Assembly (NCBI GenBank): GCA_035275625.1
Contig: DATEMK010000405.1
Coordinates: forward strand, 1-14,974
Direction: 5' to 3'
DNA from: DATEMK01 sp035275625
GTDB lineage: Bacteria > Bacteroidota > Bacteroidia > AKYH767-A > OLB10
Length of the DNA stretch: 14,974 nt
A model generated the notes under the pieces. It did no database searches. It was not told where the DNA came from and was given only the letters and a program-made list of their open reading frames with translations. The position numbers and the translations under genes were made by a program. Of this stretch, positions 1 to 7,398 are shown one piece after another; position 1 is the first letter of the stretch, and every line of letters starts with the position of its first letter.

Positions 1-13
1 AATAAAAATATAC

Positions 14-2491
14 ATGAAAAAGATTCTTATTTTATCGCTTATGGCTATTGTTTTTTTACTAAAAGTAACCGCTCAAACCGGTAACCTGGGTTTAAATTTT
101 GACGGTATTGATGACCGTTGTACCATAGCTGACGCTCCCGCTTATGATTTAGGCTTCGGAAATTTTACCCTCGAAGTTTGGATCAAAGCCGCCACTTCTC
201 AAACTTCAACCAATCCCTGCATTTTCAGTAATCGTGATACAGCAAACGGCACCACCACCGGGCTGCAACTATTTTTAAGTGGTAATGGCATAGCAACTTT
301 TTGCATACAGGGTGTATTTACTTTTATATATGCAGGTAATTTTGATTTGCGCGATAATTTATGCCATCACATTGCATTGGTTCGTTCCGCATCAAATTCG
401 GTAAGCCTTTATATAGATGCTGCATTGATAGGTACTTCTACTTACAATTATGGAAGTATTAATTCCAATCACAATATCTGGATTGGAAAAGAGGATCCTT
501 TTGCAAGCAGTTTTTTCAAAGGATTAATTCATGAAGTGAGGTTTTGGAATATTGCACGCACACAAACTCAAATACAGAATGCACGAAATTCTTTTCTTAC
601 CGGAAATGAAACAGGCCTTAAAGGCTACTGGAGAATGAATGATAATGCAGGTCAGTTGTTCAATGACTATACTGCGCAGAATAATGATGGCTTTTTAGGA
701 ACGGTGAATACTGCCGATGCTGCCGACCCTGTTTACATTTCAGGTTGTTACTGTACACCGTATGCTGTCATTACTCCTGGGGGACCCACCACTTTCTGCA
801 ATGGAGGAAATGTTTTGCTGAGTGCCACATCCGGCACAGGTTATACATACCAATGGAAAAAAAATTCCGTAAACATTACAGGTGCCACATCGCAAACTTA
901 TACAGCAACTGCAACCGGCAATTATAAAGTTGAAATAACTTCAGGGACATGTATTGCAATATCGTCCCAGGTGAGCATATCTGTTGAATCACCGCTTTCC
1001 CCGACAATAACGAATGCCGGAGGTGTTTTTTGCCCGTCCACCGTTGTTCATCTCCAAACACAAATAATTTCCGGCAATACCTTTCAATGGTTTGAAGATT
1101 TATTTTTAATTCCCGATGCGACTTATGGGGATTTCATGACGGGGCATAATGGAAATTACAAAGTTACGGTAACCAATACCTGCGGCAGCTATACATCTCC
1201 ATTTTATAACGTGAACGACCCCATCCTGTCAGTATCTCCTTTCGGAAAGATTGCCGCGAACGGGACCACCATGCTTTGTGCAGGCGGAAGCGTAACTTTA
1301 TACGACATAAATAATGGAATGTATAACCAGCCGTCATTTCAATGGTATAGGGACGGAGATCCGATTGCGGGAGCTATATCTGATTCTTATATTGCCACAC
1401 AGGCAGGAAATTATTCCATGTGGGCACAGGACTATGCAACATTTTGCGGTTACGGACCTGCCGTTTTTTCTAACTGGATTACGGTTTATACATCTCCTGT
1501 TGCAACCATCACTGCCGGAAGTTCAACAACTTTTTGTTCGGGTGAAAGCGTGCAATTAATCACACCCCCGGGAACGGGTTATACTTATCAGTGGAAAATG
1601 AACGGAACAAATATTTCGGGGGCTACCAATTCAGCTTTCACTGCAATCACGGCAGGAAGCTATACCGTTGTTGTAACCAACCCTTGTGGTTCCGCTACTT
1701 CTTCAGCAACAATGGTTACTGTAAATTCCATTCCGTCAGCCACCATAACACCGGCAGGACCTACAACATTTTGTTCCGGTAACAGTGTTTTGTTAAGTGT
1801 TCCTTTCGGTGCAAACAAAACCTACCAATGGAAAAAAGGAGCTAATATTATTCCCGGTGCAACTTTATCCTCTTACACCGCAACCACAGGAGGAAATTAC
1901 AGGGTGATAGTAACCAATACTGTAACCGGCTGTTCAAAAACAACGGCAACACCAACAACCGTTACAGTTAATCCTTCACCGCCTGCTACCATTACACCAC
2001 AGGGACCCACCACATTTTGCGCAGGCGGGAGTGTATTGCTAAGCGGAAACTACGGAGCAGGATTTACATATCAATGGAAAAAAGGCGGTAATGATATTCC
2101 GGGAGCTACGACTAAAAATTATACTGCAACCATTGCAGGGACATATAAAATAAAGGTTATCAACAGCTACGGGTGTGCAAAATTATCAACGGGTGTAACT
2201 GTTACAGTTCCATGCAAGTCAGGTGAAAGTGAAGGTGTAGGTGAAAATGCATTCAAGGTAAAAGTTTCTCCCAATCCTTCATCAGGTGATTTTGTATTTG
2301 AAATTTCAAATGTTGTGAACGAAAAGATTTCAATAAACATTTATGATATGATTGGAAAGCTTGTTTTATCGGAAACTATCAGCAATTCTGAATTCACAGT
2401 CAGCAATCCGCAATTATCACCCGGAATTTATTCTGTAGTGATTACCAATGGAGAAAACAAAAAAGTTTTGAAGCTGGTTAAAACAAATTAA
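14..2491 (+). CDS. T9SS-exported LamG-like and multi-Ig-repeat surface protein
   Basis: The 825-residue protein starts with a signal peptide (about residues 1-20, ending KVTAQ). A LamG/concanavalin A-like domain follows (about 22-240), with FDGIDD near its start, LEVWIK, and the late motifs EVRFWNIART and GYWRMND. These are typical of LamG_3-type domains that bind glycans or proteins. From about residue 250 to 733 there are six Ig-like repeats of roughly 80 residues with a recurring TFC-GG-V-L ... YQWKK ... GAT ... Y-A ... G-Y-V-VTN pattern. The C-terminus (about 745-825, VSPNPSSGDF, then IYDMIGK, then LSPGIYSVVI and KVLKLVK) is a type A T9SS sorting domain, so the protein is probably exported and anchored or released at the cell surface. 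The ATG at 14 precedes the signal peptide directly. The next gene begins 39 bases downstream and shares the last two repeats. Ligand unknown; adhesion or matrix binding is inference. Confidence 0.9.
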   Translation: MKKILILSLMAIVFLLKVTAQTGNLGLNFDGIDDRCTIADAPAYDLGFGNFTLEVWIKAATSQTSTNPCIFSNRDTANGTTTGLQLFLSGNGIATFCIQGVFTFIYAGNFDLRDNLCHHIALVRSASNSVSLYIDAALIGTSTYNYGSINSNHNIWIGKEDPFASSFFKGLIHEVRFWNIARTQTQIQNARNSFLTGNETGLKGYWRMNDNAGQLFNDYTAQNNDGFLGTVNTADAADPVYISGCYCTPYAVITPGGPTTFCNGGNVLLSATSGTGYTYQWKKNSVNITGATSQTYTATATGNYKVEITSGTCIAISSQVSISVESPLSPTITNAGGVFCPSTVVHLQTQIISGNTFQWFEDLFLIPDATYGDFMTGHNGNYKVTVTNTCGSYTSPFYNVNDPILSVSPFGKIAANGTTMLCAGGSVTLYDINNGMYNQPSFQWYRDGDPIAGAISDSYIATQAGNYSMWAQDYATFCGYGPAVFSNWITVYTSPVATITAGSSTTFCSGESVQLITPPGTGYTYQWKMNGTNISGATNSAFTAITAGSYTVVVTNPCGSATSSATMVTVNSIPSATITPAGPTTFCSGNSVLLSVPFGANKTYQWKKGANIIPGATLSSYTATTGGNYRVIVTNTVTGCSKTTATPTTVTVNPSPPATITPQGPTTFCAGGSVLLSGNYGAGFTYQWKKGGNDIPGATTKNYTATIAGTYKIKVINSYGCAKLSTGVTVTVPCKSGESEGVGENAFKVKVSPNPSSGDFVFEISNVVNEKISINIYDMIGKLVLSETISNSEFTVSNPQLSPGIYSVVITNGENKKVLKLVKTN

Positions 2492-2530
2492 TAAAGTTAA
2501 GCTATGACACAAAATCTAAATCTTATTAAC

Positions 2531-3883
2531 ATGAAAAGAAAAATATTTTATCCTGTATGTTTTCTTTTTCTTCTATCTGATTCTTTTTTGAAACAATGCG
2601 CAGCACAAACATTGACAGTTTCTCCTCCGGGGCCTGTGGATTCATGGTTAAATTTTCAGAACCTTACAGCATCACCATCCGGTGCGGTTGCTTATGAATG
2701 GTTTGAGAGATCGCATTATCAATGGTGCGCTGTTCCAACCCCGACAGGAATTGACCAGGGACCAGTACTTGACGCACCTCCAACCGGAATTTGGTTTTGT
2801 GTTGCAACATGGTCCAATGGTTCGACAAGTGTTTCAAATGATGTTTCTATCCGCGAATTAGGTGCTCTTATATCCGGAGGAGTTCGTCCTGATAATTCAA
2901 ACATTGTTTGTTCTACTGAGGGCAAAGACCTCTATATTTTTCCTCACACCAATAATAATCAGAGTTGCACGGGAATGTTCTGGGATTCTTACCAATGGCA
3001 GTTCAATGGTGTAAGTATTCCGGCTGCCACTAATTATTTTTATCATGCAATTCAAGGAGGTTATTATTCATGCATTGTTTCCAATACGATCACCCCTGTT
3101 TCTACCGATTCATTGTTTACTCAGATTAATCCTGCTCCTTCAGCTGGAATCATACCCACAGGCACTACTACATTTTGTTCAGGCGGAAATGTTACATTAA
3201 ATGCTCCCATTGCAGCAAACCGTTCTTATCAATGGAAAAAAGGAGCTAACATTATTCCCGGTGCAACTTTATCCTCTTACACTGTAACCGCAGGCGGAAA
3301 TTACAGGGTGACAGTTACAAATATAGTAACCGGCTGCTCAAAAACTACGGCAACACCAACCGTTGTCACAGTAAATCCCGTACCCCCTGCCACCATTACA
3401 CCGCAGGGACCCACTACATTTTGTGCAGGCGGAAGCGTATTGTTGAAAGGAAATTACGGAGCAGGATTTACATATCAATGGAAAAAAGGCGGTAATGATA
3501 TTCCGGGAGCTACTTCTAAAAACTATACTGCAACCATTGCAGGGACATATAAAATAAAGGTTACTAACGGCTATGGATGTGCAAAATTATCAACGGGTGT
3601 GACGGTAACAGTTCCATGCAGGGAAAATGAAAGCGTGAAAACGGGGGAGGAGGAAGGTGTGTTTGATGTAAAAGTTTTTCCGAATCCCGCACACACTGAA
3701 ATCAATATTGTTCTTTCTCAGGAAAACAATTTTGAAATTGAAATAATAAATACGCTGGGTGAAAAATTGATCAAAGAACAAAATCAGGACAGGATAGATG
3801 TTTCAAGCTTCTCCAGCGGAGTTTATTTTATTAAAGTGATCTGCAGAGATCGAATGGTTACACAGAAATTTATAAAACAATAA
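2531..3883 (+). CDS. T9SS-exported Ig-like repeat protein, paralogue of preceding gene
   Basis: The 450-residue reading starts at the ATG at 2531. The in-frame ATG at 2504 would put nine polar residues before the signal peptide (MKRKIF ... CAAQ), so the downstream start is preferred. Residues 27-200 are a less regular Ig-like region with WFERSHYQWC and SYQWQFNGV. Residues about 203-362 hold two Ig-like repeats of the same type as the neighbour (TFCSGGNV, YQWKKGANI, YQWKKGGNDI). The end (about 373-450: VFPNPAHTEINI, IINTLGEKL, FSSGVYFIKV, KFIKQ) is a type A T9SS sorting domain. The gene lies 39 bases after the upstream paralogue, and no terminator is visible between them, so co-transcription is likely. 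The two C-terminal repeats are almost identical in DNA to those of the upstream gene while the N-terminal parts differ, suggesting duplication with swapped front ends or gene conversion. Function beyond surface display is unknown. Confidence 0.88.
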   Translation: MKRKIFYPVCFLFLLSDSFLKQCAAQTLTVSPPGPVDSWLNFQNLTASPSGAVAYEWFERSHYQWCAVPTPTGIDQGPVLDAPPTGIWFCVATWSNGSTSVSNDVSIRELGALISGGVRPDNSNIVCSTEGKDLYIFPHTNNNQSCTGMFWDSYQWQFNGVSIPAATNYFYHAIQGGYYSCIVSNTITPVSTDSLFTQINPAPSAGIIPTGTTTFCSGGNVTLNAPIAANRSYQWKKGANIIPGATLSSYTVTAGGNYRVTVTNIVTGCSKTTATPTVVTVNPVPPATITPQGPTTFCAGGSVLLKGNYGAGFTYQWKKGGNDIPGATSKNYTATIAGTYKIKVTNGYGCAKLSTGVTVTVPCRENESVKTGEEEGVFDVKVFPNPAHTEINIVLSQENNFEIEIINTLGEKLIKEQNQDRIDVSSFSSGVYFIKVICRDRMVTQKFIKQ

Positions 3884-3884
3884 T

Positions 3885-4067
3885 TTATTGAAACCTGCAA
3901 TGCTTCAGGCACGCGCTTGAAATAACAGGTGTTGTTTTACCTTCAATATAAATTGCCACCTGGTTTCTTTCACCTTTTAAATGCGTTATTATATCCCTTT
4001 CAATCAAATCATATCCATGTATGGTTGGTATGGCTATCAGCGTGGGGTAATCTTCCCTGGTTTTCAT
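3885..4067 (-). pseudogene. LytTR DNA-binding domain remnant
   Basis: The minus-strand reading has the pattern of the first half of a Bacteroidota LytTR domain: IAIPTIHGYDLIE, then DIITHLKGERNQVAIYI, then EGKTTPVISS-CLKH. In intact LytTR regulators this is the beta strand after the linker, the I-Y/HL-ae-NY segment and the g-k-ilss-tLKhfE segment. The reading stops just after LKH, where the family normally continues for about 50 more residues, and the stop lies 2 bases past the stop of the convergent plus-strand gene. Upstream, the frame soon meets a stop codon and no receiver domain is visible. I read this as a decayed C-terminal piece of a two-component response regulator. The family call rests on motif recognition only. 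Confidence 0.5.
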
Positions 4068-4260
4068 TGTGGGCAGGGCTTTTGGTGGTTTTTAATGTAA
4101 TGCAAAAAACAGGCAATTATTGTGTGCGATTCTGTATAATTGACAGATTACGAAGAAAGCATGACTGAATTATGACATTTTAAATAGGGTTAAAAGCCTG
4201 AGAACAATAATGACTTATACCCAAATAAGTAAAAAAATAAACACCAAAATACAAAGTCCG
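4068..4260. other. Intergenic stretch without recognisable gene
   Basis: Between the LytTR remnant and the hairpin cluster all frames are short and broken. The first part may be further decay of the linker upstream of the LytTR piece. I see no promoter match, RNA gene or terminator. Confidence 0.5.
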
Positions 4261-4394
4261 CCTGATAAGTTATCAGGATAAAGATACAGGAAAGCAGGTT
4301 CCGAATATTTCCGGAAAGGTGCTGAATATTGTTAAATTTGGGAAATATTCGGCACCTTTAAAGGTAAAAGGTGCTGATAATAATTGTTATCAGC
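4261..4394. repeat. Overlapping hairpin cluster at the left edge of the cassette array
   Basis: Four inverted repeats lie within 134 bases. A 17-bp palindrome occupies 4261-4277 (CCTGATAA-G-TTATCAGG). The arm at 4296-4312 pairs with 4341-4357 (16 of 17 positions). The arm at 4315-4330 pairs with 4344-4359 (15 of 16, the exception being a possible G-U pair), so these two pairings compete for the same right arm. GCTGATAA at 4373-4380 pairs with TTATCAGC at 4387-4394. The words AGGTTCCGAATAT, AGGTGCTGAATAT and AGGTGCTGATAAT recur at 4296, 4317 and 4369. The right end contains the core GTTATCAGCA (4386-4395) that opens the first cassette-like unit. It could be a diverged attC-like or attI-like site, or a terminator-like structure. 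Confidence 0.55.
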
Positions 4395-4472
4395 AACCAA
4401 TGCGCTCCGAACAAACAGTGTGCGAACTTCAAACATTTAGAATTCTAATGGACGAATAAAACATTGACGACA

Positions 4473-5213
4473 ATGAAAACAACAAATGCTTTGCTTTTTA
4501 TTGTTAGCAATGTAATATCGTCAACATTGTTTGCCCAAAATTATTCTGCAAAGGATATTTCTGAAAAATCCAATAACGCAATAAGCAATTTCAAGAAAGG
4601 TTTTTTCACCATACATGCAAAATGGAAACCTGAAACATTTTCAGGGGATATTATTTTTTATAAGGATTCGGTAAAGGAAGATGAGATACCACAGTTTTTT
4701 TTAGTTCAAGATAATGACACAGTTCTTGTTTACAACGGGAATAATTATTTCTTTATTAATAATAAAACAAAGCTGATAAGAATTTATAAAGGGTTAGCCG
4801 GTAAATTGAATCTTGGTTTGTCTGGTGAAATTGGAGAGCTTGAAGATAAAGCAGAAAGCATCCTTGAATTTGCAGACATTTATTTCAGAAAGGCAAGCGC
4901 CCCTTTATGCTGGGATACTTATCCATATAAAATCGAAGGAATCAAAAAAGTAGATGGTAATTATTGTTACGCAATAAAAGATACTTTGAACGAACATTTA
5001 ACCGAGGCAAAAAATGCCATGGCGTACGGTTTTACATACATTGATACATCTTCTTATCTACCGATAAGGAAAGTTCAAATTTGCAAGGATGGAGAAAGAA
5101 CATTGACATTTTCCCATATCCGTCATCTTAAAGAAAGTGACCACTTTAAATTTGATGTTAATTTATTTGCAAATCGAAGAGGATATAAAATCGAAAAGGC
5201 GGGAACACGATGA
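4473..5213 (+). CDS. Putative periplasmic LolA-like protein (first cassette-like unit)
   Basis: The 246-residue protein starts at the ATG at 4473. An in-frame TTG at 4464 adds only three residues, and the ATG begins the signal peptide (MKTTNALLFIV ... TLFAQ, about 1-22). The mature part is mainly beta-rich: AISNFKKGFFTIHAKWK, then TFSGDIIFYKDS, then DNDTVLVYNGNNYFFINN, then YKIEGIKKVDGNYCYAIKDT, then YIDTSSYLPIRKVQ. This layout resembles the half-barrel proteins around the LolA/LppX fold used by Bacteroidota for lipoprotein or thiol-linked functions, but no diagnostic motif is visible, so it is best treated as a hypothetical periplasmic protein. No lipobox or T9SS domain is present. A leader of about 80 bases with the GTTATC core precedes the gene, and the hairpin-rich repeat starts 12 bases after its stop. 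It looks more AT-rich than the flanking regions (by eye, not calculated). Confidence 0.72.
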   Translation: MKTTNALLFIVSNVISSTLFAQNYSAKDISEKSNNAISNFKKGFFTIHAKWKPETFSGDIIFYKDSVKEDEIPQFFLVQDNDTVLVYNGNNYFFINNKTKLIRIYKGLAGKLNLGLSGEIGELEDKAESILEFADIYFRKASAPLCWDTYPYKIEGIKKVDGNYCYAIKDTLNEHLTEAKNAMAYGFTYIDTSSYLPIRKVQICKDGERTLTFSHIRHLKESDHFKFDVNLFANRRGYKIEKAGTR

Positions 5214-5224
5214 TGAGTTTGGTA

Positions 5225-5425
5225 TGCTGATAACATTTAGATTAAAAGAAACCTGCCTGCCGGCGGGTAAAAAAAGAAGGGCTTTGAGAGATAAACAAAG
5301 AGTTGAGCTTCCCCGCCCGAACGTACCCGTTCGGGCGGGAAATCCCTTCTTTTTTTACTTCTCTTTGCACACAAACTGGCTCATACAGCCACTGGCTGTA
5401 TGCCCTCCCTTCTTCGTTATCTGCC
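5225..5425. repeat. attC-like composite hairpin repeat, copy 1
   Basis: This is the most regular copy. From left to right: TGCTGATAAC (5225-5234); a REP-like palindrome (5251-5268); AAAAAAAGAAGGG (5269-5281) pairing perfectly with CCCTTCTTTTTTT (5344-5356); CAAAGAG (5296-5302) pairing with CTCTTTG (5361-5367); the 12-bp stem CCCGCCCGAACG / CGTTCGGGCGGG (5312-5323 / 5328-5339, 4-base loop); a perfect 21-bp palindrome (5382-5402); and GTTATCTGCC (5416-5425). Left and right boxes share GATAAC/GTTATC, but the next bases do not pair, as expected if each belongs to a different cassette. The A/T-rich stem could also end transcription in both directions. Confidence 0.85.
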
Positions 5426-5457
5426 ATTTTAACGCACGGAACAAACGGTAGTGCTAA

Positions 5458-6234
5458 ATGAAACGACCTAACAACTTACACCTGACAATACCAAAACCAT
5501 GTTTGCAGAGTTGGGAAGAAATGTCTCAAGCCGACAATGGAAAATTTTGTGCAAGTTGCAACAAACCTGTTATTGATTTTTCAAACTTTACTGACCAACA
5601 ATTAAAAGATTTTTTTAACAAAGCGACAGAAAGGATTTGTGGAAGATTTACGTGTAATCAAATTGATAGAACTTTAAACTTTTCGGAAAATAAGCAACAC
5701 AGATACTTCATTCCTCAATTACTTGTAAGCGCTACTTTGACAATTGGATTTGCGTCCCAAACTGAAGCTAAAGAAATTAATGTTTTAACAATACAAGTTC
5801 AATCCGAATCTAAATCGCAAACAGAATCAGAACAAAATATTATTCCAGTTACAGATGGTGACAGCTTAAGTTGCATCACGGGAAAAATTATTGACTATAA
5901 TAGCCACGAACCACTTCCATTTGCAAGCATTTTAATTAAGGGAACTAAACATGAGGCTCAATCCGATATTGATGGAAATTTCAAAATTTTTGTTGCTGAC
6001 ACTTTGACTGGAAAGGAAATTACTTTAGTGATTACTTTTGTTGGCTACGAGAAAAAAGAAATGCAAATTCAAATTCAGAGCTTGCCCTTAACAGCAGACA
6101 TTAGGTTAGCTAACTCAGATATGCATGTATTGGGTATGGCAGTTACAGGTTCTTATTATATAGACGGAACTGGAAAAAAAACTTTTTGGCAAAAACTATT
6201 TGGGAAGAAACAGAAGAAGCAAGAATGTAAATAA
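5458..6234 (+). CDS. Cys-rich N-domain, membrane segment and CarboxypepD_reg-like domain protein
   Basis: The 258-residue protein starts at the ATG at 5458, 33 bases after the GTTATCTGCC core. The N-terminal 80 residues contain five cysteines (C15, C31, C34, C61, C66) in the pattern IPKPCLQSW ... GKFCASCNKPVIDFS ... ICGRFTCNQ. The CASC pair suggests a small metal-binding module that would sit in the cytoplasm. One hydrophobic segment (about 83-100) follows. Residues about 139-205 form a carboxypeptidase-regulatory-like beta-sandwich (GKIIDYNSHEPLPFASILIKGT, then DIDGNFKI, then VTFVGYEKKEM) of the type seen at the N-terminus of SusC/TonB-dependent receptors. The end is strongly basic (KKTFWQKLFGKKQKKQECK). 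Bacteroidota encode many proteins with this N-terminal Cys module and a periplasmic domain; their role is not established to my knowledge. It is the only gene of its unit, and the next repeat starts 40 bases after its stop. Confidence 0.78.
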   Translation: MKRPNNLHLTIPKPCLQSWEEMSQADNGKFCASCNKPVIDFSNFTDQQLKDFFNKATERICGRFTCNQIDRTLNFSENKQHRYFIPQLLVSATLTIGFASQTEAKEINVLTIQVQSESKSQTESEQNIIPVTDGDSLSCITGKIIDYNSHEPLPFASILIKGTKHEAQSDIDGNFKIFVADTLTGKEITLVITFVGYEKKEMQIQIQSLPLTADIRLANSDMHVLGMAVTGSYYIDGTGKKTFWQKLFGKKQKKQECK

Positions 6235-6274
6235 TATTGACGTGAGAAACACATCTTCGTGGCAAAAGAAAAAC

Positions 6275-6466
6275 GGCAGATAACACAAAGATTAAAAGAA
6301 ACCTGCCTGCCGGCAGGCAGGTAAAAAAAGAAGGGCTTTGAGAGGTAAACAAAGTGAGTGCAAGTAAGAAACAGAGTAGCGTAAATAAACATGAGAGCAT
6401 TCCCGCCCGTACCGAACGGTACGTTCGGGCGGGAAAACCCTTCTTTTTTTTACTTCGCTTGCAACC
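6275..6466. repeat. attC-like composite hairpin repeat, copy 2 (right core missing)
   Basis: The left box GGCAGATAAC (6275-6284) is the exact complement of the core that opens the preceding unit. A perfect 22-bp REP-like palindrome lies at 6301-6322. AAAAAAAGAAGGG (6323-6335) pairs with CCCTTCTTTTTTT (6438-6450). The GC-rich inverted repeat is at 6402-6433. Compared with copy 1, an extra stretch of about 50 bases lies between the left arms and the GC-rich hairpin. The CAAAGAG/CTCTTTG stem of other copies is replaced by TGCAAG (6359-6364) with CTTGCA (6458-6463), so pairing is kept with different bases. No GTTATC core follows; the next gene starts only 16 bases beyond, so the right end has probably been lost. 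Confidence 0.8.
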
Positions 6467-6481
6467 TTGAATAAGAAAAAA

Positions 6482-7045
6482 ATGAAAATAAATTTTAATA
6501 ATACATTCAAAGCTGCATTGCTAATTATAATCACAGGTATTGTTATCTCCGGATGTAAAAAAGACGATGAACATGGCTGCGGCACTCCATTAATGACTTT
6601 CCTCGCTGACGGTCATAAGTTCAGGTATGCACACAGCGGCTATTTAGGTTTTGTTGATACAGTGGACATAACTATTAAAAAATATGGAACTGACGGGGTC
6701 TTCCAATTTTTGCAAGTAGGCATGGGAGGACATTATGATACCCTCTATTTAAAAGAATGTGATGGGTGGCTTTATCGTTCTTCTGATTCTTCAATGTTTG
6801 CTGCTGAGAAAATAAGAAAATCAATAACGGCAGTGGGTGAAGTTTGGACTTCTTCTACAAAATATAGAGTAACCGCCAAAAATGTAAGTATTACTGTCCC
6901 TGCAGGAACTTTTATATGCGATGAAATAAAATATGATGAAACAAGTGCGTATCCCGGTGTTCTTTATTTTAATAATACAGCAGGTGAGATAAAAGACCAT
7001 GGTGGTAAAGGAGCCAGTCGCACCCTTATATCAAAGAATTTTTAA
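6482..7045 (+). CDS. Putative surface lipoprotein with LES-like KKDDE motif
   Basis: The 187-residue reading starts at the ATG at 6482. A TTG at 6467 is in frame but adds only five lysine-rich residues and lies against copy 2 of the repeat. A lipoprotein signal peptide ends in VISGC, with C25 the lipidated residue. The cysteine is followed by KKDDE, which closely matches the K-(D/E)2 / QKDDE lipoprotein export signal described for surface lipoproteins of Capnocytophaga and relatives, so export to the outer leaflet is likely. The mature domain is beta-rich (LMTFLADGHKFRYAHSGY, then FQFLQVGMGGHYDTLYL, then NVSITVPAGTFICDEIKYD, then GVLYFNNTAGEIKDHGG). The VPAGTF-C-EI segment with a late G-I-K-H-like pattern resembles small secreted Bacteroidota proteins of unknown function. 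It is the only gene of the third unit. Its leader lacks the GTTATC core found before the other units. Confidence 0.8.
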   Translation: MKINFNNTFKAALLIIITGIVISGCKKDDEHGCGTPLMTFLADGHKFRYAHSGYLGFVDTVDITIKKYGTDGVFQFLQVGMGGHYDTLYLKECDGWLYRSSDSSMFAAEKIRKSITAVGEVWTSSTKYRVTAKNVSITVPAGTFICDEIKYDETSAYPGVLYFNNTAGEIKDHGGKGASRTLISKNF

Positions 7046-7151
7046 AATTTTAAACACAGAACAACTTACAAAAGGTGTATATCTTACGAAGTGAGAAACA
7101 AAAACGGAGTGATTAAAAAAGGGAAGATTGTGAAATATTGAGAGAGTAAAA
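7046..7151. other. Gap between lipoprotein gene and repeat copy 3
   Basis: This roughly 100-base, AT-rich stretch contains no ORF, hairpin or promoter match that I can support. It is the longest distance between a cassette gene and its following repeat in the array. Confidence 0.5.
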
Positions 7152-7357
7152 CTACGGATAACATTCAGATTAAAAGAAACCTGCCTCCGGCAGGCAGGTA
7201 AAAAAAATGGTTTTGAGAGGTATACAAAGAGTTGAGCTTCCCCGCCCGTACCGAACGGTACGTTCGGGCGGGTAATCCCTTCTTTTTTTTACTTCTCTTT
7301 GCACACAAGCTGGCTCATCCGCCTCAGGCGGATACCCTCCCTTCTTCGTTATCAGCA
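7152..7357. repeat. attC-like composite hairpin repeat, copy 3
   Basis: The left box is CTACGGATAAC (7152-7162), whose expected partner GTTATCCG is absent upstream of the preceding gene. The REP-like palindrome is at 7179-7199. CAAAGAG (7225-7231) pairs with CTCTTTG (7295-7301). The GC-rich inverted repeat is at 7241-7272. The hairpin ATCCGCCT-C-AGGCGGAT at 7317-7333 sits in the same place as the unrelated 21-bp palindrome of copy 1, directly after the shared TGGCTC, so the stem is preserved while its bases changed. The left arm of the A/G-C/T stem has decayed (AAAAAAAATGG) but the right arm CCCTTCTTTTTTT is intact. The right core is GTTATCAGCA (7348-7357). Confidence 0.85.
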
Positions 7358-7398
7358 ACTCTTGCGCTTCGATTAAACGGCATTGCTAACTCAAATGG

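Noticed and set aside
2504..2530. Upstream ATG for the second Ig-repeat protein
   Set aside because: It would add nine polar residues before a normal signal peptide, and the ATG at 2531 gives a standard MKRK signal start.
3929..4168. Plus-strand 79-codon ORF opposite the LytTR remnant
   Set aside because: It is antisense to the LytTR-like reading, is rich in Trp/Leu/Phe in a way typical of reverse frames, and has no recognisable domain.
5242..5427. Minus-strand ORFs across the repeats (also within 6143-6585 and 7170-7358) with PAGRQ-like or PERTVRYGR-like words
   Set aside because: They are translations of the palindromic repeats in several frames, recur only because the DNA repeats, and have no start signals.
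5137..5451. Plus-strand 104-codon ORF over the end of the first cassette gene and repeat copy 1
   Set aside because: It overlaps the end of the LolA-like gene in another frame and then translates the palindromes. It resembles no protein family.
6541..6555. GTTATCTCCGG as the missing start core of the third unit
   Set aside because: It lies inside the lipoprotein signal peptide codons, downstream of the start, and its variable bases do not match CTACGGATAAC at the unit end.
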